A stretch of 64,000 nucleotides of DNA, taken from Pollenia angustigena. Its lineage: Eukaryota > Arthropoda > Insecta > Diptera > Polleniidae. Below the pieces are notes generated by a model that had not been told where the DNA came from, ran no database searches, and was given only the letters and a program-made list of their open reading frames with translations. This document shows, piece after piece, positions 34,042-45,149 of this stretch. The stretch covers positions 316,478,709-316,542,708 of the forward strand of contig OV884056.1 of assembly GCA_930367215.1 (NCBI GenBank), written 5' to 3'. A program made the position numbers and the translations under genes. The first letter of the stretch is position 1. The number at the start of each line of letters is the position of its first letter.

Positions 34042-35239
34042 CATATTTTTCTTGTTAAACTTTAAACAAGCGTTGCCACTTTCGGAATAATATTAAAAAA
34101 ACTGTACTCTTTTCGAATTTCTTGGAAAATTTTTAAATGTAATTTTACGTATAATAGAAATTAATTCTGTATGAAGCCATCAATTGGCTTTTACACAAAA
34201 TAAGGCAGCTTTGGGTTCCTAATAAGTTATTGTAACTTTTTGTATCTCGATGCGTATCGTTTATCTGAAAGTCCTTCTGACGAGTCTCGGGCGTGACTCC
34301 AGTTGTTAAAGATGACCCAGTAAGTATGAATTTCGCAACATGTGTTGCAAAAACTCTCGAAAAATGATGCCATACATTTCCTTAAAATTTAATGATTATA
34401 TACCCGGAACCGTCCATCGATCCACCATAGGTACCAAAACAGTGAACAAAAATTTCACAAAAAAAAACTTGTTTGTGTAATTTTAAAACCACTTTACTAT
34501 TTTAAGCGATATTAAAAGATGAACTTCGGCTTAAAATTATAAAACAATATCCAGTTTATCTTACTCAAGAAAATATTTCACAGTAAATTTGTATTTTTCC
34601 TCCTTATAGTTTTCTAATTTCTTTACAACTCCTCGTATACCCCTACAATTACCTACGCCTGTAAATCATTGGCACACACGTCATCCAGGAAAAGTCTCAT
34701 ACAAGCGCCAGAAATGAAGTATCTGGGCAAAGTAGTGGCAAAAATTTTAAGAGACAGAATCAGAAGAAGTAGCCTGCGGGTAGAAGCTCGGAAGGAATAA
34801 CAGCCCAATAAAAAATGGAGCTTCCAAAGAAGCAGGTTTGTAAGGGAGAAACATAAACGTTTCGCTTACCATTGCGCTTTCGGAAGGCATGAATTTAATA
34901 TGGCGAATTCCCACTTTGAAGCAATACATTTTTGACACTTAAAGCGCATTATTCAGCGCATATAAAAATTGTTGGATGTAACGATCAACCTTACACACTG
35001 AATGTTTTGATACAGTTATTTTTTTGTATATTCCCTTACGAACCTGCTTCGTAGTAAGGGAATGCCGTAGCACTTGAAGTGTTTATTTTTTAAAAAGTTG
35101 TTAAGAGTCCTTTCACTTACTTTACTGCATTTATGCATGTCTTATTGCGTAGTGCATAATTGTGCGCTTATTTTTTTAAATGTACCATTGGTGCTTCGAA
35201 AAATGATAAAATTTTTTATTGAGAGAAAATTTTAAAAGG
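34042..35239. other. Unassigned
   Basis: No element boundary or convincing coding region was found. Several short frames of 60-70 codons have no recognisable motif. Confidence 0.4.
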
Positions 35240-35450
35240 CGTTAGTGTGGACATGTGTTGCGATTGAATGACGCTAGATTACATCAACAAATACTCCAAA
35301 CAAAAGTGGACGTAGAAGATTAATCTAGTGGGATGCTTTACATGAAACCCTTACTAGTCGTGGTGTTAAGCCGAAAAATGCAAAAACTACAGCCCGGAGC
35401 AGATGCTATTGGAGAAGACTCTGTAGTACTTTTAGAAGAGGTCAGGATAA
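35240..35450 (+). pseudogene. Non-LTR retrotransposon C-terminal relic
   Basis: The plus strand in two frames reads 'GHVLRLNDARLHQQIL', then 'SGRRRLI*WDALHETL' and 'GVKPKNAKTTARSRCYWRRL'. This fits the 'GHV.R....' to 'GRP...W......L' to 'A.DR..WR.L' tail of RT proteins of this type. A stop and a frameshift are present. Only the extreme C-terminus remains. Confidence 0.6.
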
Positions 35451-35459
35451 AGTTAGAAA

Positions 35460-37560
35460 TTTTGTAGGGATCCGCATCCAATTGAGTTATATTTTCAAGG
35501 TTACAAAAGCCTTCACAACTTTGACTTAAATGGAAAACACATTTGTGTATTAAAATAAGTAAAAACCTGGTAATAAAAAGGAAGAATTCGTTTATCAACT
35601 GTCGATAGACATAATTTTAACAAAGTAATAATATGCGAATAATTTCTGTTTTTCTCTTTAATAACTTTGCAACAATTCAGGAGAATTGCCAAAGGATTAA
35701 AAAAAGACATGGTGCTAAAGAATTTTAACTTTATTGTTGGAATTTATTACTTACATGCGTATGAAAGTCTTCTGACCTACAACACTTAAATATGGACTTA
35801 AACAAGTTTTTTCTTTGTACCCAGATTCCAACTCTAAACAAGGCCTTCGGTTGGGAAAGACAATTAGCTATTAAGGAATACAATTATAATTGCACATAAG
35901 CCATAATCAGAAGAGACAGTCTAACAACTGAGATTTAAATTACAACTCCAGTTTCAATAAAGGTAAATTGTAAGTTAAACGACAAAATATTGTTCAGGTA
36001 TTTGTGCATGTTGCTCGAAGTATCCCACATATTGATGTCGTACAATTGCAGTTGCAGCAGCAATAACAGCTTTCTAATGAATTTGTTTAGCGATATGTAT
36101 CGTCAGTGGCAACAACATGTCCACAAATGCTCTTTACAACAATTTTACACAAATGAATATTAAAAATAAATAATTTTCAATTAAATAAACGAACCAATCG
36201 ATTATTCACTACCAAATCATTTTGTATGATCAGTGTCCATAAAAGGACATCTTTTTCTTCAGTTTCTGAGTTTCTGAAGTTTTTGCAACTGCTGCCCAGA
36301 TTGCTTGGTGCTGCATCTTCTGCCACTGGTGCTGCTTCATCATCATTTTTTTTTTTTGTTTGTTTTTATTTCATGGATGTTTATGAACAATGATATCCTC
36401 CAGATCACATGTGGTGGTGAGTAGGTTATGCCAGTAAATAGTATTGGGGATTGTTCAAATGGCCTAAAAAACGAAGAAAAAAAAAATGAATAAAAAGATG
36501 CAGTGAAAAAAAGTGGCATTTGCGTTGTTACAACCAGACAGCAATTATAATAAATAAAGTCGATGGAATTTTCATGTTGGAGATCATGTACATAAAAATG
36601 GAAATTGTATAGAGAAGAATCCAATAAACAACGATGTGACAATGCCTCTGCGCTTGTTAGGCACTTATGCCATTTTTGAACAATTGGACATTTTACACTT
36701 TACACAACAACTCATACAAACATACTTGTGGCTTTATGTGTCAATGTTTGTTACCACTGTTGCTGCTGCTGCTGCTGCTGGTGGTGGTGTTGTTGTTGTT
36801 ACTACTTACCTGATTTGGATGGTGTAAATTTCTTTGGCCTAAAGGCAAAGTTACAACAATAATAATAAAAATAATAATCACACATCCTCCACAGACTGCT
36901 TGGACAATGGACGCTTTGGTGAAAAAATTCCAAATCAATGCAACCAACAATGTTGAGCTTTTTATTTTTTAATTTTTTTTTCTACACAACCATCAAATAT
37001 TTTATTACATGCAATAACCCAGCAACATTTTTTATAATTATGGTTAAAGGTGGTGGTTGTATTACTGGTTACAAGGTAGTGTGTAATTATATTCCACCTC
37101 TTTGAATATGAATTTTCTGTAATCCCATTACATTATGAAACTAAATTTATTATACCAATTTATAAAGTCCTTTCTAGTAATTGACACAGTAATTCGCTCG
37201 TCCAATTTTCTCTAATTCTGCTTTGAAGTTGCATAAGTGTCCAGATTATGAAATTCTAGTGTGTTAAACTTTAAGGGCCGATGTTGATTTTGAATAAAAC
37301 ACAAATTGTTAAGCAAAGTATATTTATACCTAGTACATGGAAGTCTACAACAAATAAACAATAAAAAAACAACATTCATTTTGTTTGTGTTAAAACATTT
37401 GATACTGTCAAAAAAAAAAAAATCATGGCGCACTAAAATGTAAGCAAATTTTGACAATATCGAAAATAAAACAACTGAACAGCTGATCAGTTGCATGTAC
37501 TTGTAATAAATATACTTTGTTATTAAGGAAATTCTTGTCATTTCTTTTTATTATGACAAT
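35460..37560. other. Host-like non-coding DNA
   Basis: CAG/GTT runs (36756-36805: tgctgctgctgctgctggtgg and gttgttgttgttact), ttgcagttgcagcagcaa near 36045. Frames at 36343-36950 are low-complexity. No TE ends. Confidence 0.4.
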
Positions 37561-37569
37561 ATTGTTCAA

Positions 37570-38330
37570 TTATGTTAGGAAACAAATATTGGCTAAATGG
37601 CCGCCAGGATATCGGCGGCACACCTCCATCCGATGGTTGAAATTTTCGATGACGCTGAGGTATAATTGAGGTTCTCTGCCGTTAATGTGCCGAATTATCT
37701 CATCCTTTAGCTCTTGAATTTTTGCTGGCTTATCGACGTACACCTTTTCTTTCATATAACTCCAAAGCAAGAAGTCCAACGGTGTCAAATCACATGATCT
37801 TGGCGGCCAATTGACATGAGCCACCACGTGAGATAACACGGGCATTGAATTTGTCGCGCATTGTTTCGTTAGCTGTGTGGCAAGTGTCGCCGTCCTGTAG
37901 AAACCACATATCGTCCCTAACCATATTTTCCAACTCGGGTCATAAAAAGTTTTTTATCATCTCACGATCGCGAACACCATTCACAGCAACTGCCTGACCT
38001 GCCTCATTTTGGATAAAATATGGCCCGATGATGCCGCCAGCCCATAAACCACACCAAACAGTCTCTCTTTTTGGGGGGTGCATTGGTTTTTCGACAATCA
38101 TTATGGATTGTCGCCCAAATGCGGCAATTCTGCTTATTGACGAATCCACTGCGGTGAAAATGTGCCTCATCACTGAATCACAATAAGCCTGAATAACTTT
38201 AACGCGTTGCTCGACTGTATATCTTTTCATGGTTCAAATTGAGTTAGTCTGAAGTTGGGAAATGTCAAATGAAATGCAGAAAAAACTTTAGACGCTTAAG
38301 TGTGGTTCACATTTAACATTAACCACCTTC
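37570..38330 (-). pseudogene. Mariner-like transposase relic, copy 2
   Basis: The minus strand starts 'MKRYTVEQRVKVIQAY' (38230) and jumps, through deletion of most of the N-terminal DNA-binding region and the first catalytic Asp, to 'HIFTAVDSSISRIAAFG'. It continues with 'ETVWCGLWAGGIIGPYF', 'MWFLQDGDTCHTAN' (second catalytic Asp), 'VNWPPRSCDLTPLDFLLW' and 'MKEKVYVDK' to 'RRYPGGHLANI'. A frameshift separates the last part. The outer end ccaccttc plus TA at 38323-38332 may be the TIR. Same family as 33490-34039. Confidence 0.85.
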
Positions 38331-38539
38331 TATATATAAATCCAAATATGTACATCTACAGCCAACTTCGAGTTGAAAAAGGCGAGAATTACGACACAAA
38401 ACAGAATTGCAGAGAACATGAAACTTAGTTCCCCTCCCCAATCTTGAAACAAAAGTAAAGAGCTTTTCACTCTCCGTATTATAATCAAACAGTTCATAGA
38501 TTGGCGCACGCCATTACATATAGCATTTTGCATACCGCG

Positions 38540-39500
38540 CTTTCTTGCAAAGGCACACCTGGGAAAATTATCGACCTTATCAAGGCCATATGCAAGTTGT
38601 CGCGTTCGTCACAATGGAAATATAAGCCGCTCAGCACTTAAACCGGTGTTAGAAAAGCTGTGTTCTCTCTTCACTTCGAATCAACATAGTCCTTGAAAAC
38701 ATATTATAACGAGCATTGTCCACAGCCAAAGCTAAAACCTGAGGATTAAATGGTCGTCCATTGCACCTAGATTATGCAGACGACTTGATTCTTTTATCAC
38801 ACAGATACGAGAATGTGCAAGCCAATCTATATGCAGCGCATCTGCAAGCAGCAAGAGCAGGACTTTAAATTAAAAAAGCCATAACAAAGATGATGAGAGT
38901 AAATACGACAAATAACTTTGACTTGTACGCCAACAACCAACCTCTAGAAAAAGTCACGTCAATTTGTTGCCTCTGCAGCATCTTAACATCCTTACGTGGA
39001 TCTGGAGATGACATACAAAAGAGTGTTGCTTACCAAGCATTTGAACGACTCAACACCATCTGGCGATCAGCACACATCTCACTGAACACCAAATTATGCA
39101 TCTTTGATTTAGGTATTAAATCTGTGTTAAATCTGCGTTTTATGGATGCGAATAAGGGAAAACGGCCATCGCCTTCAAACAATATTAAAATCCATTCGGC
39201 CAGTTACCATCGCAAACCAAAACCTATGACAAAGAACACACGAAACTTCGAATCGGAAAGATGATCCTTTGACGAGAAATGGAAGTGAATTGGCCAAGCC
39301 CTAAACAAACTTGATGGAAATGTAACCAAGTCTGCAATTGAGTGGAATCCTCAAGATAGCTAAATACAAGGTTGCCTTGAACAAACATAACGACGCCAAA
39401 CAGAGAAAGAAGCTGCCACTCAAAACAAAATCTGAAATGAATTGAAACTATTAGCTACGGATATACATAAGTAGAAGCAATTCGTAATGGCTTATGAATC
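38540..39500 (+). pseudogene. RTE-type reverse transcriptase relic
   Basis: In shifting frames the plus strand reads 'GKIIDLIKAICK', 'LDYADDLILLSHRYENVQAN' (YADD catalytic box near 38771), 'MMRVNTTNNFDLYANNQPLE', 'YQAFERLNTIWRSAHISLNT' and 'KLCIFDLGIKSVLN'. After a gap comes 'KWIGQAL'. The order matches the intact frame at 24340-25719. Many stops and shifts. It belongs to the same broad clade but a different, older lineage. Confidence 0.8.
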
Positions 39501-40097
39501 CTTTAAAATCTAACAGAAATAATAATAATAAAAAATGTCCTTTCTACCAAAAAAATAAGCAGTGAATAGTTTTTTGCAATGCTGTTTTTTGGCTTGCTTT
39601 ATAAGTAGAGTTTTTGCTGGGAAACAATTCCGACTTATTCACTACTCTTGAAGTTGAATAGTGCAGGTTAGTGTATTTTTTTGTATCGAAACAAAAAAAA
39701 AATAATACAAAATTGCAAAACTGCAACCAATTTTAATAATTGTTGTTACATTGTCCAACAAAACTTAAAAATTAAATTTAAAAGTATGTGCAGCTATTGT
39801 TCAATTGACCAATATAGTTCTTTAGTGTTAGTTTTTTTTTTGTTTCTCATTGATACAGTGGTTTGTAGGGGACTTACACTGATCTGCAAAAGCCAAGAGA
39901 TAGTCCATGTTAGAAATCGTTTTGTATGGCCGTATGTGACTTTACACACAGAAATAAATTTTTTTTTGTTATAAAAATATATTCATATATGGGCAAATCC
40001 CAGAAACAGTCCACCAACCAAAAATTTTTCAAATGAATTTTTTTTTAACGGAATATAAATAAGACTAGATGTTTAATTTCATTTTTATATTAAAAAA
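39501..40097. other. Unassigned; lone CACAG-type end at 39945
   Basis: 'cacacagaaataaattttt' at 39945 resembles the CACAG terminus but is unpaired. Frames of 60-97 codons are AT-rich and unsupported. Confidence 0.4.
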
Positions 40098-41262
40098 CTA
40101 GCTTAACCCGTTGCGCTTCGCTACAAAGTTTGATCATTCTCACTACAACAGTTCTTAAGATATGCGATATTATACATTGGCGTCCTATGGTGGGTACCAC
40201 TTCCCCCGCTGCTATTTTGTTTAAATTTTGGGGCTCAGAAGATCATACTACCAAAGGTCCAACAAAATGCGTGCAGTGGCTCTTATTAATATATTTCTAT
40301 CTGTGAGGGATACTGCTCCGCCCCTGTCTACCCCGCCTAGTAGCTCTAACCACGTTTGAAGACTTTCCCTTTAATAGTTCTTCAGTTGAGCGATATTTAA
40401 TATATGCATCCTATGGGAGGTGTTTCCCCCATGCGCCTACCCGCTTAATTTTTATTTTCAAAAGTATAGTATACCATAAGAGTGACTTTCACAAAGTTTG
40501 AACATTCTCACTATAACAGTTCTTTAGATATGCGATATTAAACATTGGCGTCCTATGGTGGGTACCACTACCCCCGCCGCTATTTTGTTTTAATTTTGGG
40601 GCTCAGAAGATCCTACTACCAAAAGTTCAACAAAATGCGTGCAGTGGCTCTTATTAATATTTCTATATATGAGGGGTACTGCTCCTCCCCCGTATACCCC
40701 GCCCATTTGTATATTGAAATTATAGTTTACTATAATAATAGCTTTAACCACTTTTGAAGACTCTCCCTTTAATAATTCTTCAGTTGAGCGATATTTAATA
40801 TATGCATCCTATGGGAGGTATTTCCCCCCCTGCGCCTACCCGCTTTATTGTTATTTTCAAAAGTCTTGTATACCATAAGAGTGACTTCTAGAAAGTTTGA
40901 ACATTCTCACTATTACAGTTCGTTAGATATGCGATGTTAAACATTGGCGTCCTATGGGGGATTCCACTTCCCCCGCTGCTATTTTATTTTAATTTTGGGG
41001 CTCAGAAGATCTTACTACCAAAAGTTCTGCATAATGCGTGCAGCGGATCTTAATATATGCGATAATTAATATTGGCATCCTTTGGGGGATACCAATTCCC
41101 CTGCCCCTATCGAAAAAATAAGTAGCCTATTTTATTTTTAGGGCTCACGTGATGTATCTGTAAAAATTTCAGGAAAATCGGTTCAGTAGTTTAGGAGTCT
41201 ATAAGCCAACAAACAAACAAACAAACACACATACAAACATTTTTCATTTTTATATATATAGA
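40098..41262 (-). mobile_element. Helitron-like element, group B, with internal ~370-bp tandem repeats
   Basis: On the minus strand it begins TCTATATATATAAAAATG (41262) after A, and ends ggttaagCTAG (40098) before T. The 3' tail has a weak GCG/CGC stem. Inside, 'gcgatattatacattggcgt', 'ctcagaagatcatactacca' and 'aatgcgtgcagtggctctta' recur about every 370-400 bp (40163, 40532, 40931). Ends are like those at 42725-43970. No ORF for Rep/helicase. Confidence 0.65.
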
Positions 41263-41484
41263 TATGTATTTCAATGATCATCAATGCAATAATTTTTACC
41301 AAATCCTACCCCACTGCTGATTTTTTAATAAAATACGTGAATTTAGCATTATTTTAGGTGATTTTTGTGCTTAAAATAAAAGTTGATATTCATTAGTTAA
41401 CAAATTAGTTTAAGAAATGCAATTCATAAAAATATAATTTGTTTTGTTAAAATAAATAAAATATAATAATAAAATACTACTGGA

Positions 41485-41880
41485 AAAACTGTAGCGTGCG
41501 TCACAAAGGGTTCACGGCTTTTGTTAAAAAATCCCAACATTTTTTGGCTGCAAATAAGTGCGTTTAGAATTCTCTTATACTCATCTTTCATGTAGGAATC
41601 AGATTTTGTATACCTTATCAAGCAAAATTCGCTAAAAATTAGGAAAACGCACTTCAACCTTTGAAGTTACTTCCAATTTTTGTAGCGTGCGTCACAAAAC
41701 TTTGTGATCAATTATTTCGCAACAAATGCTTCCCAAGAAATTATGATATATACCATTCGTAAGTACATATTAATGTCAGGAAATACTATATATAAGTTGA
41801 AGCTATCTTTTTTGAAAGACCAAAAAATGTGTATATTTCAATCAGAAAACGCGTGCGAATGTAGCGTTCGTCACGCAGGA
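41485..41880 (+). repeat. Spaced motif 'tgtagcgtgcgtcac' (three copies)
   Basis: Occurs near 41491, 41682 and, as tgtagcgttcgtcac, near 41859, with spacing of about 190 and 177 bp. 'ctgcgtgcgtcac' also appears near 20808. The blocks are embedded in unrelated AT-rich sequence. It may be a decayed satellite or element subrepeat. Confidence 0.6.
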
Positions 41881-41974
41881 TTTGCCTATATACTTCAACC
41901 GTATTATTTTAACTAAAATAATTTAAATGATTTTTAAAACCATTATATGTTCAAGAACCGTCAAAGATAGTCTG

Positions 41975-42195
41975 AGGCCCGTTTTCGCAGCTTAACGATA
42001 GCTAAAGGTAGACTTTAACCGGCCTTATAAAAAGTGTTCCATTATTTAAACTTTACTTTAACCTAATGTGAGCGATAAAGTAAATTAAGGTTCATCCTAC
42101 CTGGTAGGTTAAAGTTAAGTTGTAGTAATGGAACACTTTTTATACGGCCGATAAAATCCTACCTTTTGCTATCGGTATGTTATGAAAACGGGCCT
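41975..42195. mobile_element. 221-bp palindromic MITE
   Basis: AGGCCCGTTTTC at the left end is exactly inverted at the right end. Further inside, 'aaaaagtgttccatta' pairs with 'taatggaacacttttt', and 'ctaccttttgctatcg' with 'cgatagctaaaggtag'. Almost the whole element folds on itself. It is non-coding. The flanks TGA/TAA are not a clean duplication. Confidence 0.8.
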
Positions 42196-42462
42196 AAGTT
42201 TCTGTAAAGCTTGACTCCTATACAAAATCCGGCGATTCACTATCATATTAAGTCGAATGATTTGTCAAAAAAAAAAAAAAAAAAAAATTTATCTAGGATC
42301 TGAAAAACGAAGTTTGTTTGTGAAAAAATTGTAATCATATAATTTAACCATATTGCCATGAGCAGCCATATAATGATTAAAAGATTAAAAATTTATATAT
42401 TTCATATGTGTTCTTGAATAAATTTTAATAAAATGTAGTCCATGTTATTTCGTTCACATAAA

Positions 42463-42718
42463 TCTTTTAGAAAGAGTTCAACAAATGTTAACAAAATGTG
42501 GTCTTTCTTTTAATAATATTTCACTCAATCCTTATATTTTTCGTTGTAATATACTAGCAATTATGTCTCTTGAAAGTAGTAGATTGATCCAATCAATTGC
42601 ATTTTTATATGATATAATTAATTACAACATCATTTGTTCTGATTTGCTGTTCTACATTAATGTTCCTTCTAGGTCCTTAAGATGTCATGCTGTTCGCTGC
42701 TCTCTCGGGTAATTATTC
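42463..42718 (+). pseudogene. Non-LTR RT C-terminal relic
   Basis: Frame from 42467 reads 'LLERVQQMLTK', 'IMSLESSRLIQSIAFLYDII', 'NYNIICSDLLFYINVPSRSL' and ends at 42712. This follows the typical 'LERVQRRFTK...LPSLE.RR...L.FLYKI..G.I.CP.LL..INF.VPSR.LR' ending of non-LTR RT proteins. Only the tail remains. The Helitron-like element at 42725 begins just past it. Confidence 0.7.
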
Positions 42719-42724
42719 TTTAAA

Positions 42725-43970
42725 CTAGCATTTAACCCGCTACTTCGTTAGCGTCAGTCAGTAAGAAGCACCAAAATTAATGTAATGTTGGAACGACAAT
42801 GAAGCTTAAACTGTATTAAAGTGATACGGATATATAAAAGGTACCAGTTAAAGAACAAAATAGTACCAAAAGCCCTCTTACAGATTTTCATTCACTCAGG
42901 ACCTTGCATGTTTAATTTTATGTTTCTAGGTCCAATACTGACGGAAATTCAAAAAGTACCAGTAAATGAACAAAAAAGTACCAACAACTTCCCTCTTATG
43001 GATTCTTATCCACTCAGGACCTTGCATTTTTAATTTTATCTTTCTAGGTCCAATACCAACTGAAATTCAAAAAGTACCAATCAAAGAATAAAAAAGTACC
43101 AAAAAGTTCATTCTTATAGATTCTCATCCATCCAGGACATTGCATATTGAATTTTATGTTTCTAGGTCCAATACTAAAGGAAATTCAAAAAGTACAAGTT
43201 AAAGAACAAAAAAGTACCAAAAAGTTCCGTCATAGATTCTTATCCACTCACGACATTGCATGTTGAATCTTATGTTTTTAGGTCCAACATAACGATAATT
43301 TAAAAAATACCAAAAAGTTAAGTAAAATATCAAATTTCCTGTATTCCCCCTTTTTGGTACTATTTTTCACCCCATTAAAGTATAAAAAATTTCAGTATTA
43401 TAGTGGCAGCCCATAATTTAGTACGAATATTTCAAAAAATGGAGAAAAATGTTTTTTAAAAAAAGAACCAAAAATAATTACGATTTTTACCCCTTAAATG
43501 TTCGAATTTCGAAAAAGTACCAAATTTATATTCGTATTTTTTTGATAAGTTTTGAATGCGGTATTAACTTTGTTTCTATGTTTATTGGTTCAAAAGATAG
43601 ATGGGGTGTCAAAAAAGTACTAAAATTCAGATTTTACACGTTTACTCCCAAATAGGGCCGAATTTAAAAAAAGTACCAGACACCTGTCCGCTTATTTTTC
43701 TAAAGAACTACGATAGGTATTAAATTTTTTTTGTATCTCTTTTAGTTTTGGAGATATAAGGTTACCGAATTTTCCCGTTTTTACCCTTTTTTACCCCCTA
43801 AACATTCGAATTTCCAAAAATCCCGTCTTAGTGGATCGATTTGGGGAGTGACCAATCTCTGGTCCAAATTTTAAGTGTCTAGCTTCAGGCGTTTAGGCTG
43901 TGCGATGATGAATCAGTCAGTCAGTGAGTCAGTGAGTCAGTCAGTAACGTTACAATTTTATATATATAGA
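42725..43970 (-). mobile_element. Helitron-like element, group C, with ~117-bp tandem repeats
   Basis: Minus strand: starts TCTATATATATAAAATTG (43970) and ends ggttaaatgCTAG (42725) before T. CGCTA..TAGCG forms a stem about 9 bp upstream of CTAG. 'agtaccagttaaagaacaaa'-type units recur at 42841, 42956, 43075 and 43191. A (cagtgagt)n tract lies near 43912-43945. No coding capacity. It lies next to an older non-LTR relic. Confidence 0.7.
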
Positions 43971-44135
43971 TGAGCCATTGGTTAAACCTCTGAATTTATA
44001 TAATAGTTTATATGGCAACCATTTTTTATATATTAGGTTTTCTTAAACCAAGTTCAAATAATATTCAAAAACTTTTTTATAAGCGTGTCAAATAATATTT
44101 TTAAGGATGTTTTGTAAATTTAATAGACTTTAAGA

Positions 44136-44630
44136 AAAACCTAAGTTGGACCATGGCGATGATTTTAAAGAAAAAATCGTCCAAATCGGTCAAGCCGTTC
44201 TCAAGTTATGCGCTTAATAGAAAAAGTGGGCGTAAAAGTAGGCGTGTTAAATTTTTCTGTCGATGAAAACTTAAAATGGATTAATACGAACATTCGAAAG
44301 AAAAATTTGTCAAATCGGTGGAGCCGTTTTCTGATTCTAGGTTATTCGAAAAAAGTGGGCGGGGCAAAATTTTATTTTCGTATAAACCTAAGTTGGACCA
44401 TGGCGAACGTTTGAAAGAAAAAATCGTCCAAATTATAAAGATGTTATTGGTGGTGCAATATGAAAATTAGATTTTGCCACGCCCCTCCGTCCACAGACCG
44501 AAAATCAAAAATCAGACTTCCCAGTGTCACCCGCCTGAAGATTCCCTGAAAATTTCGTCAAAATCAGTCAAGCCGTTTTGGAGTCCATGCGTAACATACA
44601 CACATCCTTTTTTATATATATGTATATAGA
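44136..44630 (-). mobile_element. Helitron-like group A fragment
   Basis: Shares 'aacctaagttggaccatggc', 'agtgggcgtaaaagtaggcg' and 'aaagtgggcggggcaaaatt' with 54265-55150. Its minus-strand 5' end (tctatatacatatatataaa) is kept but the CTAG end is missing. Truncated on the left. Confidence 0.75.
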
Positions 44631-44659
44631 AGATAGATAATAGATAATAAATATATAAA

Positions 44660-45117
44660 TTAATTTCAAAAGATTTTGTTATTCGTGCTTAATTCCCAGT
44701 TTTTATTCTTGATAAAAACCCTTGAAATTTATTGTTGAAATGCGCATAGGAATAGCTTATCCCACACTGAAAAAAATTTCTTCACAGATCCAATGAAATT
44801 TACATTAAAATTCAACATATGTAACCTTTCACTGGATTAATGAAATGCTTCATAAAATCAAAAATCAAAAATTTTGCATTAGTTTAATGACAAACGTTTA
44901 TTTTATCCATTTTTTCAATGAGGATTCATAAAATCAATGAAAATTTTGTCATTGATTTTATTAATCCAATGAAAGGTTACATAGGTTGAATTTTAATGTA
45001 AATTTCATTGGATCTGTGAAGAAAATTTTTTCAGTGCATCAACAATAAATTTCAAGTGTTTTTATCAAGAATAAAAACTGGGAATTAAGCACGAATAACA
45101 AAATCTTTTGAAATTAA
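44660..45117. mobile_element. Long inverted-repeat (hairpin) element
   Basis: The left arm (44660-44840) and right arm (44971-45117) are nearly identical in inverse: 'taatttcaaaagattttgtt', 'attcgtgcttaattcccagt', 'ttcacagatccaatgaaatt'. The left arm has an extra ~26 bp (atgcgcataggaatagctta). Inner CACTGAAAAAAATTT ends resemble, but differ from, the CACAG family. Non-coding. Confidence 0.85.
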
Positions 45118-45149
45118 AATTTTGTATTCCCAAAGAAATTACTTTTTGA

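Noticed and set aside
39945..39960. A fifth CACAG MITE
   Set aside because: Only one end (cacagaaataaa) is present; no inverse partner within 1.5 kb.
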